DNA of 64,000 nucleotides from an uncultured Methylomonas sp. (GTDB taxonomy: Bacteria > Pseudomonadota > Gammaproteobacteria > Methylococcales > Methylomonadaceae). Numbering within the stretch: the stretch's first letter is position 1; each line of letters opens with the position of its first letter. Below, in pieces: positions 7,439-16,121 of the stretch. A program made the translations under genes and the position numbers. The notes beneath the pieces are model-generated. The model saw only the letters and a program-made list of their open reading frames with translations. It was not told the DNA's origin and made no database searches. The stretch covers positions 36,217 to 100,216 of the forward strand of contig CAKZJE010000089.1 in NCBI GenBank assembly GCA_936941155.1. Reading direction: 5' to 3'.

Positions 7439-8338
7439 ATGTCTATCAGAATATTTCGTTATAAATATGTTCCATTTAATGAAGGCTCGCTTGCAATTAT
7501 CAAAGATGGAACAATGAAATTTACGAATCCAAAAGATTTTAATGACCCTTTTGATTGTTATCCAGAATTAGATATAAAAGCAAGTTTGAAGTTTGTAAGG
7601 AAAACAATAACAGCAGATGAAAAAAGTAAAGTAGATAATATTCTTAAACAGAAGAAAGGAAGGCTATCACCTGCGAAAAAATTGTTAGAACGTCAGAAGT
7701 ATCTAAATAAACCCAAATATACCTCAGAAGAGTATTTTGAAAAATTTAATAATGTTGGCATTTGCTGTCTATCAAGAAACCCACTGAATTTACTCATGTG
7801 GGCACATTATGCAAGTGAACATAAAGGATTCGTTGTAGAGTTTTCCATTCCTGTTAGAACTGATAACGAATTAACTGAGTTTGCAAAGTCAATTACTAAA
7901 GTTATTTTATCGAACGAAGTGCGGCTTGATGATATTCGAAAACTTCGTTTTGATGGTATTCAGAAACTTTTACCTTCAAAAGTTGTGTATAAACAAGATA
8001 AACCGATAATTAATTCTCCAGACGCATTTCAAAAACAGTTTCTAACCAAGTCATTGGATTGGAAATATGAACAGGAAGAGAGAGTTATTGATGATATAAG
8101 AAAAGCAGGAATACATTTTTATAACAGAGAACAAATTCTAAAATCAGTTATTGCTGGTATGCGAATGAGTGATGATAATTTTGAGATATTAAAAAAAACA
8201 ATTGATGCTGTAAATAAAGAGCTTGGAATTAATGTAACGATTCACAAAGCGCAAGCCGTAAAAGGAAAGTTCGCGCTTTTTGTTCCTGATAGGGATGATT
8301 TGAATATCCATAATGATGACAATATAACGTTATCTTAA
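7439..8338 (+). CDS. DUF2971-domain protein
   Basis: A 299-residue protein whose layout matches DUF2971: IFRYKYVPFNEGSLAII, then MKFTNPKDFNDPFDC, CCLSRNPLNLLMWAHYAS, GFVVEFS, and a late WKYEQEERV. The family is widespread, often in variable genomic islands. Some members have been suggested to act in phage defence, but no biochemical role is established here. The gene is richer in A and T than the flanking riboflavin genes, which fits later acquisition. It has no signal peptide and should be cytosolic. It sits between a lipoprotein gene and ribE without sharing an obvious function with either. Confidence 0.8.
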   Translation: MSIRIFRYKYVPFNEGSLAIIKDGTMKFTNPKDFNDPFDCYPELDIKASLKFVRKTITADEKSKVDNILKQKKGRLSPAKKLLERQKYLNKPKYTSEEYFEKFNNVGICCLSRNPLNLLMWAHYASEHKGFVVEFSIPVRTDNELTEFAKSITKVILSNEVRLDDIRKLRFDGIQKLLPSKVVYKQDKPIINSPDAFQKQFLTKSLDWKYEQEERVIDDIRKAGIHFYNREQILKSVIAGMRMSDDNFEILKKTIDAVNKELGINVTIHKAQAVKGKFALFVPDRDDLNIHNDDNITLS

Positions 8339-8365
8339 CCTTCACAAAAACTAACAGAGTTTTTT

Positions 8366-9022
8366 ATGTTCACCGGAATCATTTTAGCCATCGGCAGCAT
8401 TGCCGCCATTCAACCCAAAGGCGGCGACGTGCGCCTCACCATCAACACAGGCAAACTCTCTTTGCGCGATGCCAACTTAGGCGACAGCATTGCCGTAAAT
8501 GGCGTATGTTTAACCGCAGTCGAACTCGGCAACCAGCACTTTTGCGCCGATGTATCGAATGAAACCCTCTCCTGCACCACGCTCAATCACGCCACCATCG
8601 GCACACCGGTGAATTTAGAACTCGCCTTAACGCCCACCACCCGCTTAGGCGGTCACATCGTCAGCGGACACGTTGACGGCATCGGCACACTGATTGAGAA
8701 AAAAAATGACGGACGCTCGATTCGCTTATCATTCAAAGCCCCCGACACGCTGGCAAAATACATCGCCGAAAAAGGCTCAATCTGCATTAACGGCATCAGT
8801 TTAACCGTCAACAGCATCAACGGCGCGGTATTTAGTGTTAATATTGTGCCCCACACTTTGCAAGAAACCACGCTCGGCATAGCAGAAGTGGGCAATCAGG
8901 TGAATTTGGAAGTCGATTTATTAGCGCGATACATGGAACGCTTAATGAAAGGCGAAAAAGCCGCGCATCCCACCTCAAATGTGACGTTAGATTTATTGCA
9001 ACAATCGGGATTTATTAAATAG
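8366..9022 (+). CDS. ribE: Riboflavin synthase, alpha chain
   Basis: A 218-residue enzyme that dismutates two 6,7-dimethyl-8-ribityllumazine molecules to riboflavin and a pyrimidine. Two tandem beta-barrel lumazine-binding repeats are visible. The first begins MFTGIILAIGSI and contains GDSIAVNGVCLT. The second begins LGGHIVSGHVDGIG and contains GSICINGISLTVNS. The length is normal. It is the first of three riboflavin genes (ribE, ribBA, ribH) in the same direction. The 134-bp gap to ribBA shows no FMN riboswitch. Confidence 0.96.
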   Translation: MFTGIILAIGSIAAIQPKGGDVRLTINTGKLSLRDANLGDSIAVNGVCLTAVELGNQHFCADVSNETLSCTTLNHATIGTPVNLELALTPTTRLGGHIVSGHVDGIGTLIEKKNDGRSIRLSFKAPDTLAKYIAEKGSICINGISLTVNSINGAVFSVNIVPHTLQETTLGIAEVGNQVNLEVDLLARYMERLMKGEKAAHPTSNVTLDLLQQSGFIK

Positions 9023-9156
9023 GTGACTTATTGAATTATCTGCGCCTAATAATCGGTTTTACAAAAGTATTGAAACAATAAATATAGTTAGAACTGATTA
9101 ATTTAACCGTATTGCCTAAAAGCGTTTAAAACCTATCTCATTGATTTTAAAAAACT

Positions 9157-10257
9157 ATGAACACAACGGAAGAAATTATTGCTGATATTCAGCAAGGCAA
9201 AATGGTCATTATTATGGATGATGAAGACCGCGAAAACGAAGGCGATTTAGTGATGGCGGCATCTTTTACCCGCCCTGAAGATGTTAATTTTATGGCGCGA
9301 TACGGACGCGGTTTAATTTGTTTGACGTTGACCAAAGAACGCTGTCAGCAATTAAAATTGCCGTTGATGGTGGACGAAAATAAAACCCCGTATTCCACGA
9401 ATTTCACCGTCTCCATTGAAGCGGCAAGTGGCGTAACGACTGGCATTTCAGCAGCCGACCGCGCACGAACCATTCAAGCAGCGGTGGCGAAGGATGCAAA
9501 AGCCGATGATTTAGTGCAACCGGGACATATTTTCCCGTTAATGGCGCAAGCCGGTGGCGTGTTAAATCGTGCTGGACACACCGAAGCGGGCTGTGATTTT
9601 GCACGTCTTGCAGGCGTTGAACCGGCGGCGGTGATTGTGGAAATTTTGAATGAAGACGGCTCAATGGCGCGTCGTCCTGATTTGGAACGTTTTGCCCTGC
9701 AACATAATCTGAAAATTGGCACGATTGCGGATTTAATCCATTATCGCATTGCGCATGAAAACACCTTGGAGCGCGTCAGCGAATGTGCGTATCCCACTGA
9801 ATTTGGTGAGTTTCGCTTGTATGCTTATCAAGATCGCAACGACAACAATTTGCATTTGGCTTTAGTGATGGGGCAAGTATCGGGTGATGAGCCTGTATTA
9901 GTTCGCGTTCATGCACGGAATTGGCTCGATGATATGTTTGCCTCAAAACGCAGCGATTGCAGTATGCCGATTCGGTTGGCGATGCAAAAAATTGCTGAAG
10001 AAGGACGCGGCGTGTTGGTGCTGATTCGGCAAAACGAGAACAATAAAGACTTGGCAGAATTAATTTATTCTTACCAATTGGCAGATAACGGCGTGCCACA
10101 AAATCATTCCAGTGATACCGCCGATTGGCGCACCACAGGCACAGGAGCGCGAATTCTGGCTGATTTAGGTGTGCATAAATTGAAAGTGCTGGGAACGCAG
10201 AAAAAATATATCGGCTTGTCGGGTTTTGATTTGGAAGTCGCCGAGCATGTGGGCTAA
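9157..10257 (+). CDS. ribBA: DHBP synthase (RibB) with degenerate GTP cyclohydrolase II domain
   Basis: A 366-residue two-domain protein. Residues 1-200 are 3,4-dihydroxy-2-butanone-4-phosphate synthase: MDDEDRENEGDLVMAA (acidic active-site loop) and GHTEAGCDFARLAG are intact, so ribulose-5-phosphate conversion should work. Residues 206-366 have the RibA fold but not its metal site. Where active enzymes read HSECLTGD and RCDCG, this one has HARNWLDD and RSDCS, losing two of three zinc cysteines. Similar degenerate fusions occur in other Gammaproteobacteria that carry a separate ribA. GTP cyclohydrolase II activity therefore probably comes from a gene outside this window. Confidence 0.93.
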   Translation: MNTTEEIIADIQQGKMVIIMDDEDRENEGDLVMAASFTRPEDVNFMARYGRGLICLTLTKERCQQLKLPLMVDENKTPYSTNFTVSIEAASGVTTGISAADRARTIQAAVAKDAKADDLVQPGHIFPLMAQAGGVLNRAGHTEAGCDFARLAGVEPAAVIVEILNEDGSMARRPDLERFALQHNLKIGTIADLIHYRIAHENTLERVSECAYPTEFGEFRLYAYQDRNDNNLHLALVMGQVSGDEPVLVRVHARNWLDDMFASKRSDCSMPIRLAMQKIAEEGRGVLVLIRQNENNKDLAELIYSYQLADNGVPQNHSSDTADWRTTGTGARILADLGVHKLKVLGTQKKYIGLSGFDLEVAEHVG

Positions 10258-10314
10258 CGTCAAAACTATCAGTTTAAAAAATTTTGTAATACTATTTAGA
10301 TTAAGAGAAAAACT

Positions 10315-10791
10315 ATGTCACAAATAAAAACCTTTGAAGGTCATTTTTCCGCGCAAGGCGGTAAGTTTTGTATTGTTGCTTCGCGCTTTAATAGCTTTAT
10401 TGTCGATCAGTTGGAAAACGGCGCAATTGATGCGTTAGTGCGGCACGGAGCTAATAAAGACGATATTACGTTGGTGAGAGCTCCGGGCGCATTTGAATTG
10501 CCGATTGTGATTCAACGTGTGGCTGCCACTAAAAAATACGATGCAATTATTGCAGTGGGCGCGGTGATTCGTGGCGGCACACCGCATTTTGATTATGTAG
10601 CCGGTGAATGTGTAAAAGGTTTATCGCATGTATCTTTGCAATATGATGTGCCCGTGACGTTTGGCGTATTAACTGTTGATACGATTGAGCAAGCGATTGA
10701 GCGAGCTGGCACAAAAGCAGGGAATAAAGGCGCGGAAGCGGCTCTTTCTGCAATTGAAGTGGTGAGTTTGTTTAAAAGCATGGAAAGTTAA
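10315..10791 (+). CDS. ribH: 6,7-dimethyl-8-ribityllumazine synthase
   Basis: A 158-residue subunit of the oligomeric (usually 60-mer or decamer) enzyme joining the RibA-pathway pyrimidine with DHBP to make lumazine. Family motifs: [42 protein letters not shown] (His in TPHFDYV is catalytic) and [11 protein letters not shown]. It lies 57 bp after ribBA and is the last gene of the riboflavin group; a terminator follows. nusB, the frequent next gene in Gammaproteobacteria, is absent, and a repeat-rich gap takes its place. Confidence 0.96.
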   Translation: MSQIKTFEGHFSAQGGKFCIVASRFNSFIVDQLENGAIDALVRHGANKDDITLVRAPGAFELPIVIQRVAATKKYDAIIAVGAVIRGGTPHFDYVAGECVKGLSHVSLQYDVPVTFGVLTVDTIEQAIERAGTKAGNKGAEAALSAIEVVSLFKSMES

Positions 10792-10830
10792 TTCGTTTAG
10801 CGAAACTTTTTGAGTGCTGATTTGATTGAG

Positions 10831-10866
10831 AAGCCCTTGCTGCGAAAGTAGTGAGGGCTTTTTTTA
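10831..10866 (+). terminator. Terminator after ribH
   Basis: Stem AAGCCCTTGCT pairing with AGTGAGGGCTT (one G-U pair), then seven T residues. It is positioned 40 bases after the ribH stop and probably ends the riboflavin transcript. Confidence 0.85.
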
Positions 10867-10987
10867 TACAAAGTAGGTTGTGCTTTGTGTATAGAAAATC
10901 TCTTTACATGACAAAAAATAACTCATTGAAAAGCTGACAAAATACTGACTTTTTGCGAAAGAAGATACAGAGTGCAGCAAATCAATG

Positions 10988-11122
10988 AGCTATAGAGGCT
11001 GTGAAAGTATTCAAAAAAACATCAAAATGTTATTTTTAAATTATTGATTTATCTATGATCCTGGAGTGCAAAACCTAGGTTTTGCACTCCAAAATGACAA
11101 TACTTTCACAGCCTCTATAGCT
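10988..11122. mobile_element. MITE-like element 1 with 24-bp inverted ends and central palindrome
   Basis: A 135-bp unit inside the 690-bp gene-free stretch 10792-11481. Its ends (10988-11011 and 11099-11122) are perfect 24-bp inverted repeats containing AGAGGCTGTGAAAG. A perfect 28-bp palindrome lies inside at 11063-11090 (half-site GGAGTGCAAAACCT). There is no coding capacity. No target-site duplication is evident in the flanks. A related palindrome with a similar GAGGCNGTGAAAG flank occurs near 63776-63826. Confidence 0.75.
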
Positions 11123-11171
11123 AACGCACTATAAAGTGATTATAAAATACCAGATGAAAAAAGCTTCTCAA

Positions 11172-11436
11172 CCAGCAATTCTCATTATGAACTTCTGTTA
11201 AGTAACTAATTGAAAAATAAACAATTATTTTTTAATCTTAGCCTTTAAAGTGAGTTTTTAGAATGAAATATATTCGCCAAAATAACTCATTTTTTGAATA
11301 AAGAGACTTTTTTGTTCAGAACTTAATCAATGCAAACATAATTTAAGCATTGATTGCGGTTGAAAATGGCTAAATTAAAAATCCCATTGTCTTATCTATT
11401 TGATTTTAAATGAGTTGCCATAATGAGAATTGCTGG
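11172..11436. mobile_element. MITE-like element 2 with 18-bp inverted ends
   Basis: A 265-bp AT-rich unit whose ends are perfect 18-bp inverted repeats (CCAGCAATTCTCATTATG at 11172-11189 and its complement at 11419-11436). There is no open frame of useful length, so it would be a non-autonomous relic moved by a transposase encoded elsewhere. No clear target duplication is seen. It lies 49 bp from element 1, making this gap a landing site. The rest of 10792-11481 holds only the ribH terminator. Confidence 0.7.
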
Positions 11437-11481
11437 GCTTATGCGGAGTTGTAAAATTTAAGGACTGCGTAACTCAGTTAA

Positions 11482-12039
11482 TTAATCTAGTTTTTCTAAG
11501 CGCAAATATTGATATAAATCATCTTTGTTGAGACCTGTCAGGTCTGTTCTCGCTTGATAAACCACTTGCAGCAAAGCCTCCGTCCGCGCTGGAAAGCCAT
11601 TGTGCAAATAACTTTGTAATTTCTCACGCACGGCCTGTTTAAACTCATCTGCACCCGATGTCGTGTTGCTTAAATTATCAACGCTAACATCAAATTTAAT
11701 GCCACTGGCTAATGACAATGCCCATTCAAAAGCCTGAGGCACAACTTCACAACTAAAAAACAATTCTTGTTGCGCTTGCGTTCTGCCATCTGGCGCGTAC
11801 CAATAGCCATAATCAGGCAATTTGCGCCGCTCTTCCCCTGCCACACACCAATGCGCCAGTTCATGCAAAGCACTGCGAAAATAGTCGTGCGTAAATTGAA
11901 TTTGGGCAGGCTCGCCCAGTTGTGCGGGTTGATAGAAAGGCTCAGAAAAACCACCAATTAACACGGTGTGATAATTTTTCAGATAATGCTGATTAATAAC
12001 AGAGATAAAATCGGATAAATTCATGTGTGGAACTAACAC
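11482..12039 (-). CDS. epmC: Elongation factor P hydroxylase
   Basis: A 185-residue protein matching EpmC/YfcM, which hydroxylates the beta-lysylated lysine of EF-P in the cytosol. Seen: the metal-site motif ALHELAHWCVAGEERR, then LPDYGYWYAPDGRT, QQELFFSCEVVPQAFEWALS and a C-terminal FPARTEALLQVVY helix. The start could be the ATG at 12039 or the internal ATG at 12024 (MNLSDF), which is closer to the family start. The last codons (RTDLTGL) are encoded by a 15-base palindrome related to the gene-end hairpins of this genome. epmA and epmB are not in the window. Confidence 0.9.
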   Translation of the reverse strand: MLVPHMNLSDFISVINQHYLKNYHTVLIGGFSEPFYQPAQLGEPAQIQFTHDYFRSALHELAHWCVAGEERRKLPDYGYWYAPDGRTQAQQELFFSCEVVPQAFEWALSLASGIKFDVSVDNLSNTTSGADEFKQAVREKLQSYLHNGFPARTEALLQVVYQARTDLTGLNKDDLYQYLRLEKLD

Positions 12040-12040
12040 T

Positions 12041-12070
12041 GGCTTTTCAGGTTTAAAAACCTGAAAAGCC
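12041..12070 (-). terminator. Hairpin after cpoB
   Basis: Perfect 14-bp stem (half-site GGCTTTTCAGGTTT), 30 bases in all, between cpoB and epmC on the minus strand and 12 bases beyond the cpoB stop. No strong T-run follows. Member of the gene-end hairpin family. Confidence 0.6.
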
Positions 12071-12081
12071 TTAGATTGTTT

Positions 12082-12789
12082 TTAAAGTCTTGCTGCGATT
12101 TTTTTCTTAGCCGCTAAATTTGCACCGTTGGTATTAGGATAATTTTGAATAACATAATCAAAATATTCTTTCGCTTTCGGTTTATTGTTCAGAACCAACA
12201 AAGTGTCACCCATTTTGAACATCGCATCAGGAATTTTGTCACTTTTCGGGTAATTGCGAGCGACGAGGTCAAATGCTCGCACTGCCCCTGTTTTATCGCC
12301 TTTATTCAGCAATGCTACGCCTATCCAATATTGCGAATTATCCGCATAATCACCGTTAGGATAAGTGGTTATAACACTTTGAAAGCCTTGTTGTGCTTGT
12401 GTGTAATCACCTACTTTTAACGCATTAGAAGCATTGTTATAACGCGTTTTTTCGTCAGCAAGAGCACCTGCGGGTACTGAGGCAATGAACGCTGGCGCAG
12501 CATTAGCAACTTTGCCACCGCCTAAATCGGCAACTCGTTTTTGCAAATCTGCATTAACACGTTGCAAATAATCAATTGCGTTGCTTTGTTCTTGAACTTT
12601 ATTTTTTAAATCATTAACGTCTGATTGCACTTTGTTCAAGTTAGTCACTTGATCATAGCTAGGAATCGTTTGTGCAGGAACATTCGCAGGCGGAACTGAA
12701 TTGCTATTCGTTGAACTGTCTAATACAGGAGGTCCTGCATATACATTAGTAACACACGCAGTTAAAAGAAGAAAGTAAGGTATTTTCAT
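12082..12789 (-). CDS. cpoB: Cell division coordinator CpoB / Tol-Pal protein YbgF
   Basis: A 235-residue periplasmic protein. An N-terminal export signal (MKIPYFLLLTACVTNVYA, cleavage after VYA; the LTAC string could also act as a lipobox) leads to a coiled coil at about 48-90 (VTNLNKVQSDVNDLKNKV and QSNAIDYLQRVNADL), which trimerises in CpoB. Tandem TPRs follow from about 110 (YNNASNALKVGDYTQAQQGF, ADNSQYWIGVALLNKGDK, DAMFKMGDTLLVLNNK). CpoB couples PBP1B and Tol during septation. The tol-pal genes usually precede it but are not in this window; instead a DksA-like gene lies upstream. Confidence 0.9.
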   Translation of the reverse strand: MKIPYFLLLTACVTNVYAGPPVLDSSTNSNSVPPANVPAQTIPSYDQVTNLNKVQSDVNDLKNKVQEQSNAIDYLQRVNADLQKRVADLGGGKVANAAPAFIASVPAGALADEKTRYNNASNALKVGDYTQAQQGFQSVITTYPNGDYADNSQYWIGVALLNKGDKTGAVRAFDLVARNYPKSDKIPDAMFKMGDTLLVLNNKPKAKEYFDYVIQNYPNTNGANLAAKKKIAARL

Positions 12790-12892
12790 TGTAAATTCTC
12801 TGTGGTTAAAGAAAGGTATCAGTTAAGGATAGTTTATCCAACGAATTCTGGGGAGTTTTTTTTAATAAAATTGTGCAAAAATACGACTACGT

Positions 12893-13231
12893 TTAGCGTT
12901 TGTTTTTTTCAGCACAATGAATACACGTTCCGATAAATGGCAGAATTTTTAAGCGTTCAGGGTTTACAGGCTCGCCACATTCCACACACATTCCATAGTC
13001 GCCTTCATCAATTCTTTTAATGGCTTGTCTAACTTGCGCTATTTCATCGCGAGTGAAATTTCCTAAAAAATCAACGACTTCACTATTTTCAAGCTCGGTT
13101 GCTTGTTCTTCAAAATCATGTGATAACGGCTCATTAGCGTGGGTGATGTTGTCGGTTATTTTATGGAAGCGTTGTTCTAATTCAGCTAATAATGCCACTA
13201 ATTGACTGCGCACTTCGGTATAGTTATCCAT
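12893..13231 (-). CDS. TraR/DksA-family C4 zinc-finger protein
   Basis: A 112-residue protein: a helical N-terminal half (LVALLAELEQRFHKI and FTRDEIAQVRQAIKRID), then the zinc finger CVEC (Cys82, Cys85) and CIHC (Cys103, Cys106), with YGMCVECGEPVNPERL typical of DksA/TraR. It is shorter than DksA (about 150) and longer than TraR (about 75), so it belongs with the YbiI/DksA-like intermediate group. Family members enter the secondary channel of RNA polymerase. Whether this one responds to ppGpp is unknown. It is separately transcribed, 103 bp upstream of cpoB. Confidence 0.9.
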   Translation of the reverse strand: MDNYTEVRSQLVALLAELEQRFHKITDNITHANEPLSHDFEEQATELENSEVVDFLGNFTRDEIAQVRQAIKRIDEGDYGMCVECGEPVNPERLKILPFIGTCIHCAEKNKR

Positions 13232-13430
13232 GTTTTTAGTTTTGTTTTGAGTTGTGACCAGTGCGTTATTGTAGCAAAGTTCCGCTGAAATCGCTGTGCG
13301 GATAAAGATGACGGCTTCAAGATAAAACCATTAAAATGGCGATGTTTGCGGTTTGTGGCTCATCATTAAACCGAGTTTTTACTGACGGTAACTATCTCAT
13401 TCCAAAAATTTAACAAACAATCCCAACATA

Positions 13431-15827
13431 ATGACCACTACTAATCTCTATACCAAATTAAAACAAGCCAAAACCGAAGAAGATGTAAAAGATATTTACA
13501 TCAAGGCTCTTAATCTCAAAAGCTATAACAAAGGCGTTTTCAATGTTGACCTCAGCACCGAAGAAATTTGGTTTGAAGCTAAAAACAACAGCAAACATTC
13601 TTTTTATAAAATGTTCACGCAATTGCTGGCTTATGTTCAAGATGCGTTAAACAAAGGCGAAACTGTACCGCCGTTATTAGCGGTGATTGACACAGAAAAA
13701 GCAGCATTAATGAAAACAGAGGATGTATTGCCGTTTTTAGAAAAAAAGACAATCAAATGGGGACAATCTGCCAGCCGCGTTACGCCCGAAGCCTTAACCG
13801 AAGTTTCGGCACACATCGGCGCGTATTTTGTTTCATTCTATCTGGAAGCGCATGAAGACGAATTTATTAACATCGTTAGAGAGGCGATTGAGTCGCGTGA
13901 AATTATTGGCAGGCAAATTACGCCCTATAATTTAAAACAAGTGTTTGATAAATGGGTTGCAATGATTGGGCGCAACCTTGTTGGCGCAGAAGAAAAAGAT
14001 TACAACGCGCTGTTTTTTGCCGACATTATGCACGATGGCAAATGCGCTACGCATGATAATTTAACCGCGCGATTATTGCAGGATTGTTACAAGCCCGTTT
14101 TTGCTTTGCAGGGTCAGTTGTACGAGTTAAATCAGCAAAAAACTTATCGTGAATTTTGGCGCATTTATGTTAAACCGCCCAAACAAGAATACCGCGATAA
14201 ATTATTAGAACGCCGTGATACGTTAATTCCAATTAACGAGCGCAGTTTTAAAGGCGCGTTTTATACGCCACTCAATGTGGTGGATAAAGCTTACGACAAA
14301 CTCAGTGAAATTTTAGGCGAGAGCTGGCAAGAGGATTATATTATTTGGGATATGTGTTGCGGTGTCGGTAATTTGGAAGTGAAGCATTCCAATCCGCGCA
14401 ATATTTATATGTCCACGTTAGACCAAGCGGATATTGATGTGATGAAATCGACTAAAACTTGTTCCTCTGCGTATCGTTTTCAATACGATTATTTGAACGA
14501 TGATATTAGCGATAATGGCAAGATTGATTACAGCCTGACCAACAAAATCCCTGAGAGTTTGCGCAAGGCTATAGCTGAGGGGAAAAAGATTTTAGTTTTG
14601 ATTAATCCTCCGTATGTGGAGGCTGGAAATCGGGGAAATATTGCTGTTGATGAAGATGATACTGATACAAAAGGGGGAGTTTCTAAAACTAAAGTTTCTA
14701 AAATAATGACAGCATACGGCAAAGCAAGTAACGAACTTTTTGCCCAATTTGTAGCACGAATTGCTCAAGAAATACCTAACGCAACATTAGCCATGTTTAG
14801 CACCATGAAATATGTCAACGCGCCCAATTTTGAAAAATTTAGACAGGCTTGGAATGCGCAATATTTAGGTGGCTTCGTAGTTCACAATCAAGCTTTTGAT
14901 GGAATGAGTGGGGAGTTTCCGATTGGCTTTTTGTGTTGGAAAACAAACGAAAACATTAAAAATACAATTTCTGAAGTGCGTGTTGACGTATTTGATAAAA
15001 GGGTACAGCCAATGGGTGAAAAGCTTTTTTATAACTTACCCAGCAGCTCTTTTCTTAATGTTTTTGCTGTTCGCCCAAGAGCCAACAAAGAGCTTGTATT
15101 GCCATTAAAAAATGCAATTTCGCCATCAACAGCAAGCCCAAGAGTTAAAACATGGGCTGACAATGCAATTGGTTATATGCACTGTGATGTCAATGATTTG
15201 CAACATGCTGAACAAGGAACAACGATTTATTCATCTGTTTTTGGTGGAGGTAATGGATTTTATTTAACACCTGAGAATCTTTGGCAATCGGCAGTTGTTT
15301 TTTCTGTTCGCTGCCTTGTTAAACCCACTTGGTTAAACGACCGCGACCAGTTCTTACAGCCGACAAAAGAACTTAATGATGAGTTTAAAAATGATTGTTT
15401 AGTCATGATGCTTTTTAACAGGAAAAATAGAGCCGCCAGCGCAAACGATTTGGAATGGAACGGCAAAAAGTGGGCGATTGTGAATCACTTTATTCCCTTT
15501 ACAGAAAATGAAGTTAATGCAAATGGACGCTTTGAATCGGATTTTATGGTGTGCTATTTAAAAAACAAACAAATTTCTAAAGAAGCCATAGCCGTTTTGG
15601 ATGCAGGGCGGGAATTATGGAAGGCTTATTTCTCACAAACCGATGATTATAAAACACAGGAAGAATTGAAATTAAATCGCCCTGATGTGGGCTGGTATCA
15701 AATCCGCAACGCTTTGAAAAAACGCATTGAAACGCCAGTTGATTTTGCTGATTTTGAAACGGCTTACAAAATTTTGAGCGACAAATTACAACCGCAAGTG
15801 TTTGAATTAGGTTTTTTGCGAGCTTAA
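13431..15827 (+). CDS. One-polypeptide restriction-modification enzyme (type IIG-like adenine methyltransferase)
   Basis: A 798-residue protein. The N-terminus carries a plausible PD-(D/E)XK nuclease core, FNVD (Asp40) followed by WFEAK (Glu49, Lys51). The middle contains the N6-adenine methyltransferase set: KGAFYTP near 273-279, SAM motif DMCCGVGN near 307-314, and NPPY at 392-395. The C-terminal 300 residues probably form the target-recognition region. This order (nuclease, methylase, specificity) fits type IIG/Eco57I-like enzymes, which methylate and cut with one chain. No separate R, M or S gene is adjacent. It lies just upstream of ccmDEF, where ccmABC would often be, which suggests insertion or rearrangement. 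Confidence 0.85.
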   Translation: MTTTNLYTKLKQAKTEEDVKDIYIKALNLKSYNKGVFNVDLSTEEIWFEAKNNSKHSFYKMFTQLLAYVQDALNKGETVPPLLAVIDTEKAALMKTEDVLPFLEKKTIKWGQSASRVTPEALTEVSAHIGAYFVSFYLEAHEDEFINIVREAIESREIIGRQITPYNLKQVFDKWVAMIGRNLVGAEEKDYNALFFADIMHDGKCATHDNLTARLLQDCYKPVFALQGQLYELNQQKTYREFWRIYVKPPKQEYRDKLLERRDTLIPINERSFKGAFYTPLNVVDKAYDKLSEILGESWQEDYIIWDMCCGVGNLEVKHSNPRNIYMSTLDQADIDVMKSTKTCSSAYRFQYDYLNDDISDNGKIDYSLTNKIPESLRKAIAEGKKILVLINPPYVEAGNRGNIAVDEDDTDTKGGVSKTKVSKIMTAYGKASNELFAQFVARIAQEIPNATLAMFSTMKYVNAPNFEKFRQAWNAQYLGGFVVHNQAFDGMSGEFPIGFLCWKTNENIKNTISEVRVDVFDKRVQPMGEKLFYNLPSSSFLNVFAVRPRANKELVLPLKNAISPSTASPRVKTWADNAIGYMHCDVNDLQHAEQGTTIYSSVFGGGNGFYLTPENLWQSAVVFSVRCLVKPTWLNDRDQFLQPTKELNDEFKNDCLVMMLFNRKNRAASANDLEWNGKKWAIVNHFIPFTENEVNANGRFESDFMVCYLKNKQISKEAIAVLDAGRELWKAYFSQTDDYKTQEELKLNRPDVGWYQIRNALKKRIETPVDFADFETAYKILSDKLQPQVFELGFLRA

Positions 15828-15838
15828 GCGTTGCATAA

Positions 15839-15869
15839 CGACTAGCAGTCCTTTGAGGACTGCCAGTCG
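15839..15869 (+). terminator. Hairpin after the restriction-modification gene
   Basis: Imperfect stem CGACTAGCAGTCCT / AGGACTGCCAGTCG with a TTG loop, 12 bases after the stop. GTGAAAAC follows instead of a T-run. It shares CCAGTCGTGAAAA with the copy at 2811-2839. Confidence 0.6.
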
Positions 15870-15941
15870 TGAAAACTTATATTGAACTGGAAGACAACTA
15901 AAATAGTCTTTTTGATTTAAAAATGTAGAAGGAAAACTTTA

Positions 15942-16121
15942 ATGGGACAATTTGCATCATTCGCCGATTTCTTAGAAATGGGCAAACACGGACTCTACGT
16001 CTGGTTAAGTTACGGTATTGCCTTAGTCATTATCCTATACAATGTCATTGCCGTAATCTTAAACAAACGGCGATTTTTTAACGAAGCCAAACGTCGCTTA
16101 AGACGTGAGCAACAACTATGA
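15942..16121 (+). CDS. ccmD: Heme exporter protein D
   Basis: A short gene, 59 residues: [20 protein letters not shown], one membrane helix ([20 protein letters not shown], about 21-40), then a basic tail rich in Arg and Lys. This is the classic CcmD pattern (the conserved GKHGLYVW and one TM). CcmD helps release holo-CcmE from the CcmABC transporter in cytochrome c maturation. Its stop overlaps the ccmE start by ATGA (16118-16121). The ATG at 15942 has a GGAAAA-type purine stretch upstream. ccmA, ccmB and ccmC are not upstream. Confidence 0.93.
   Translation: MGQFASFADFLEMGKHGLYVWLSYGIALVIILYNVIAVILNKRRFFNEAKRRLRREQQL

Noticed and set aside
9023..9156. Possible FMN riboswitch before ribBA
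   Set aside because: The conserved RFN-box purine blocks and the multi-stem layout are not visible in these 134 bases, which are plain AT-rich sequence.
10988..11122. MITE-like element 1 as a CRISPR or attC integron site
   Set aside because: There is only one unit, with no spaced direct repeats, no integrase and no GTT-type core; the structure is two nested inverted repeats.
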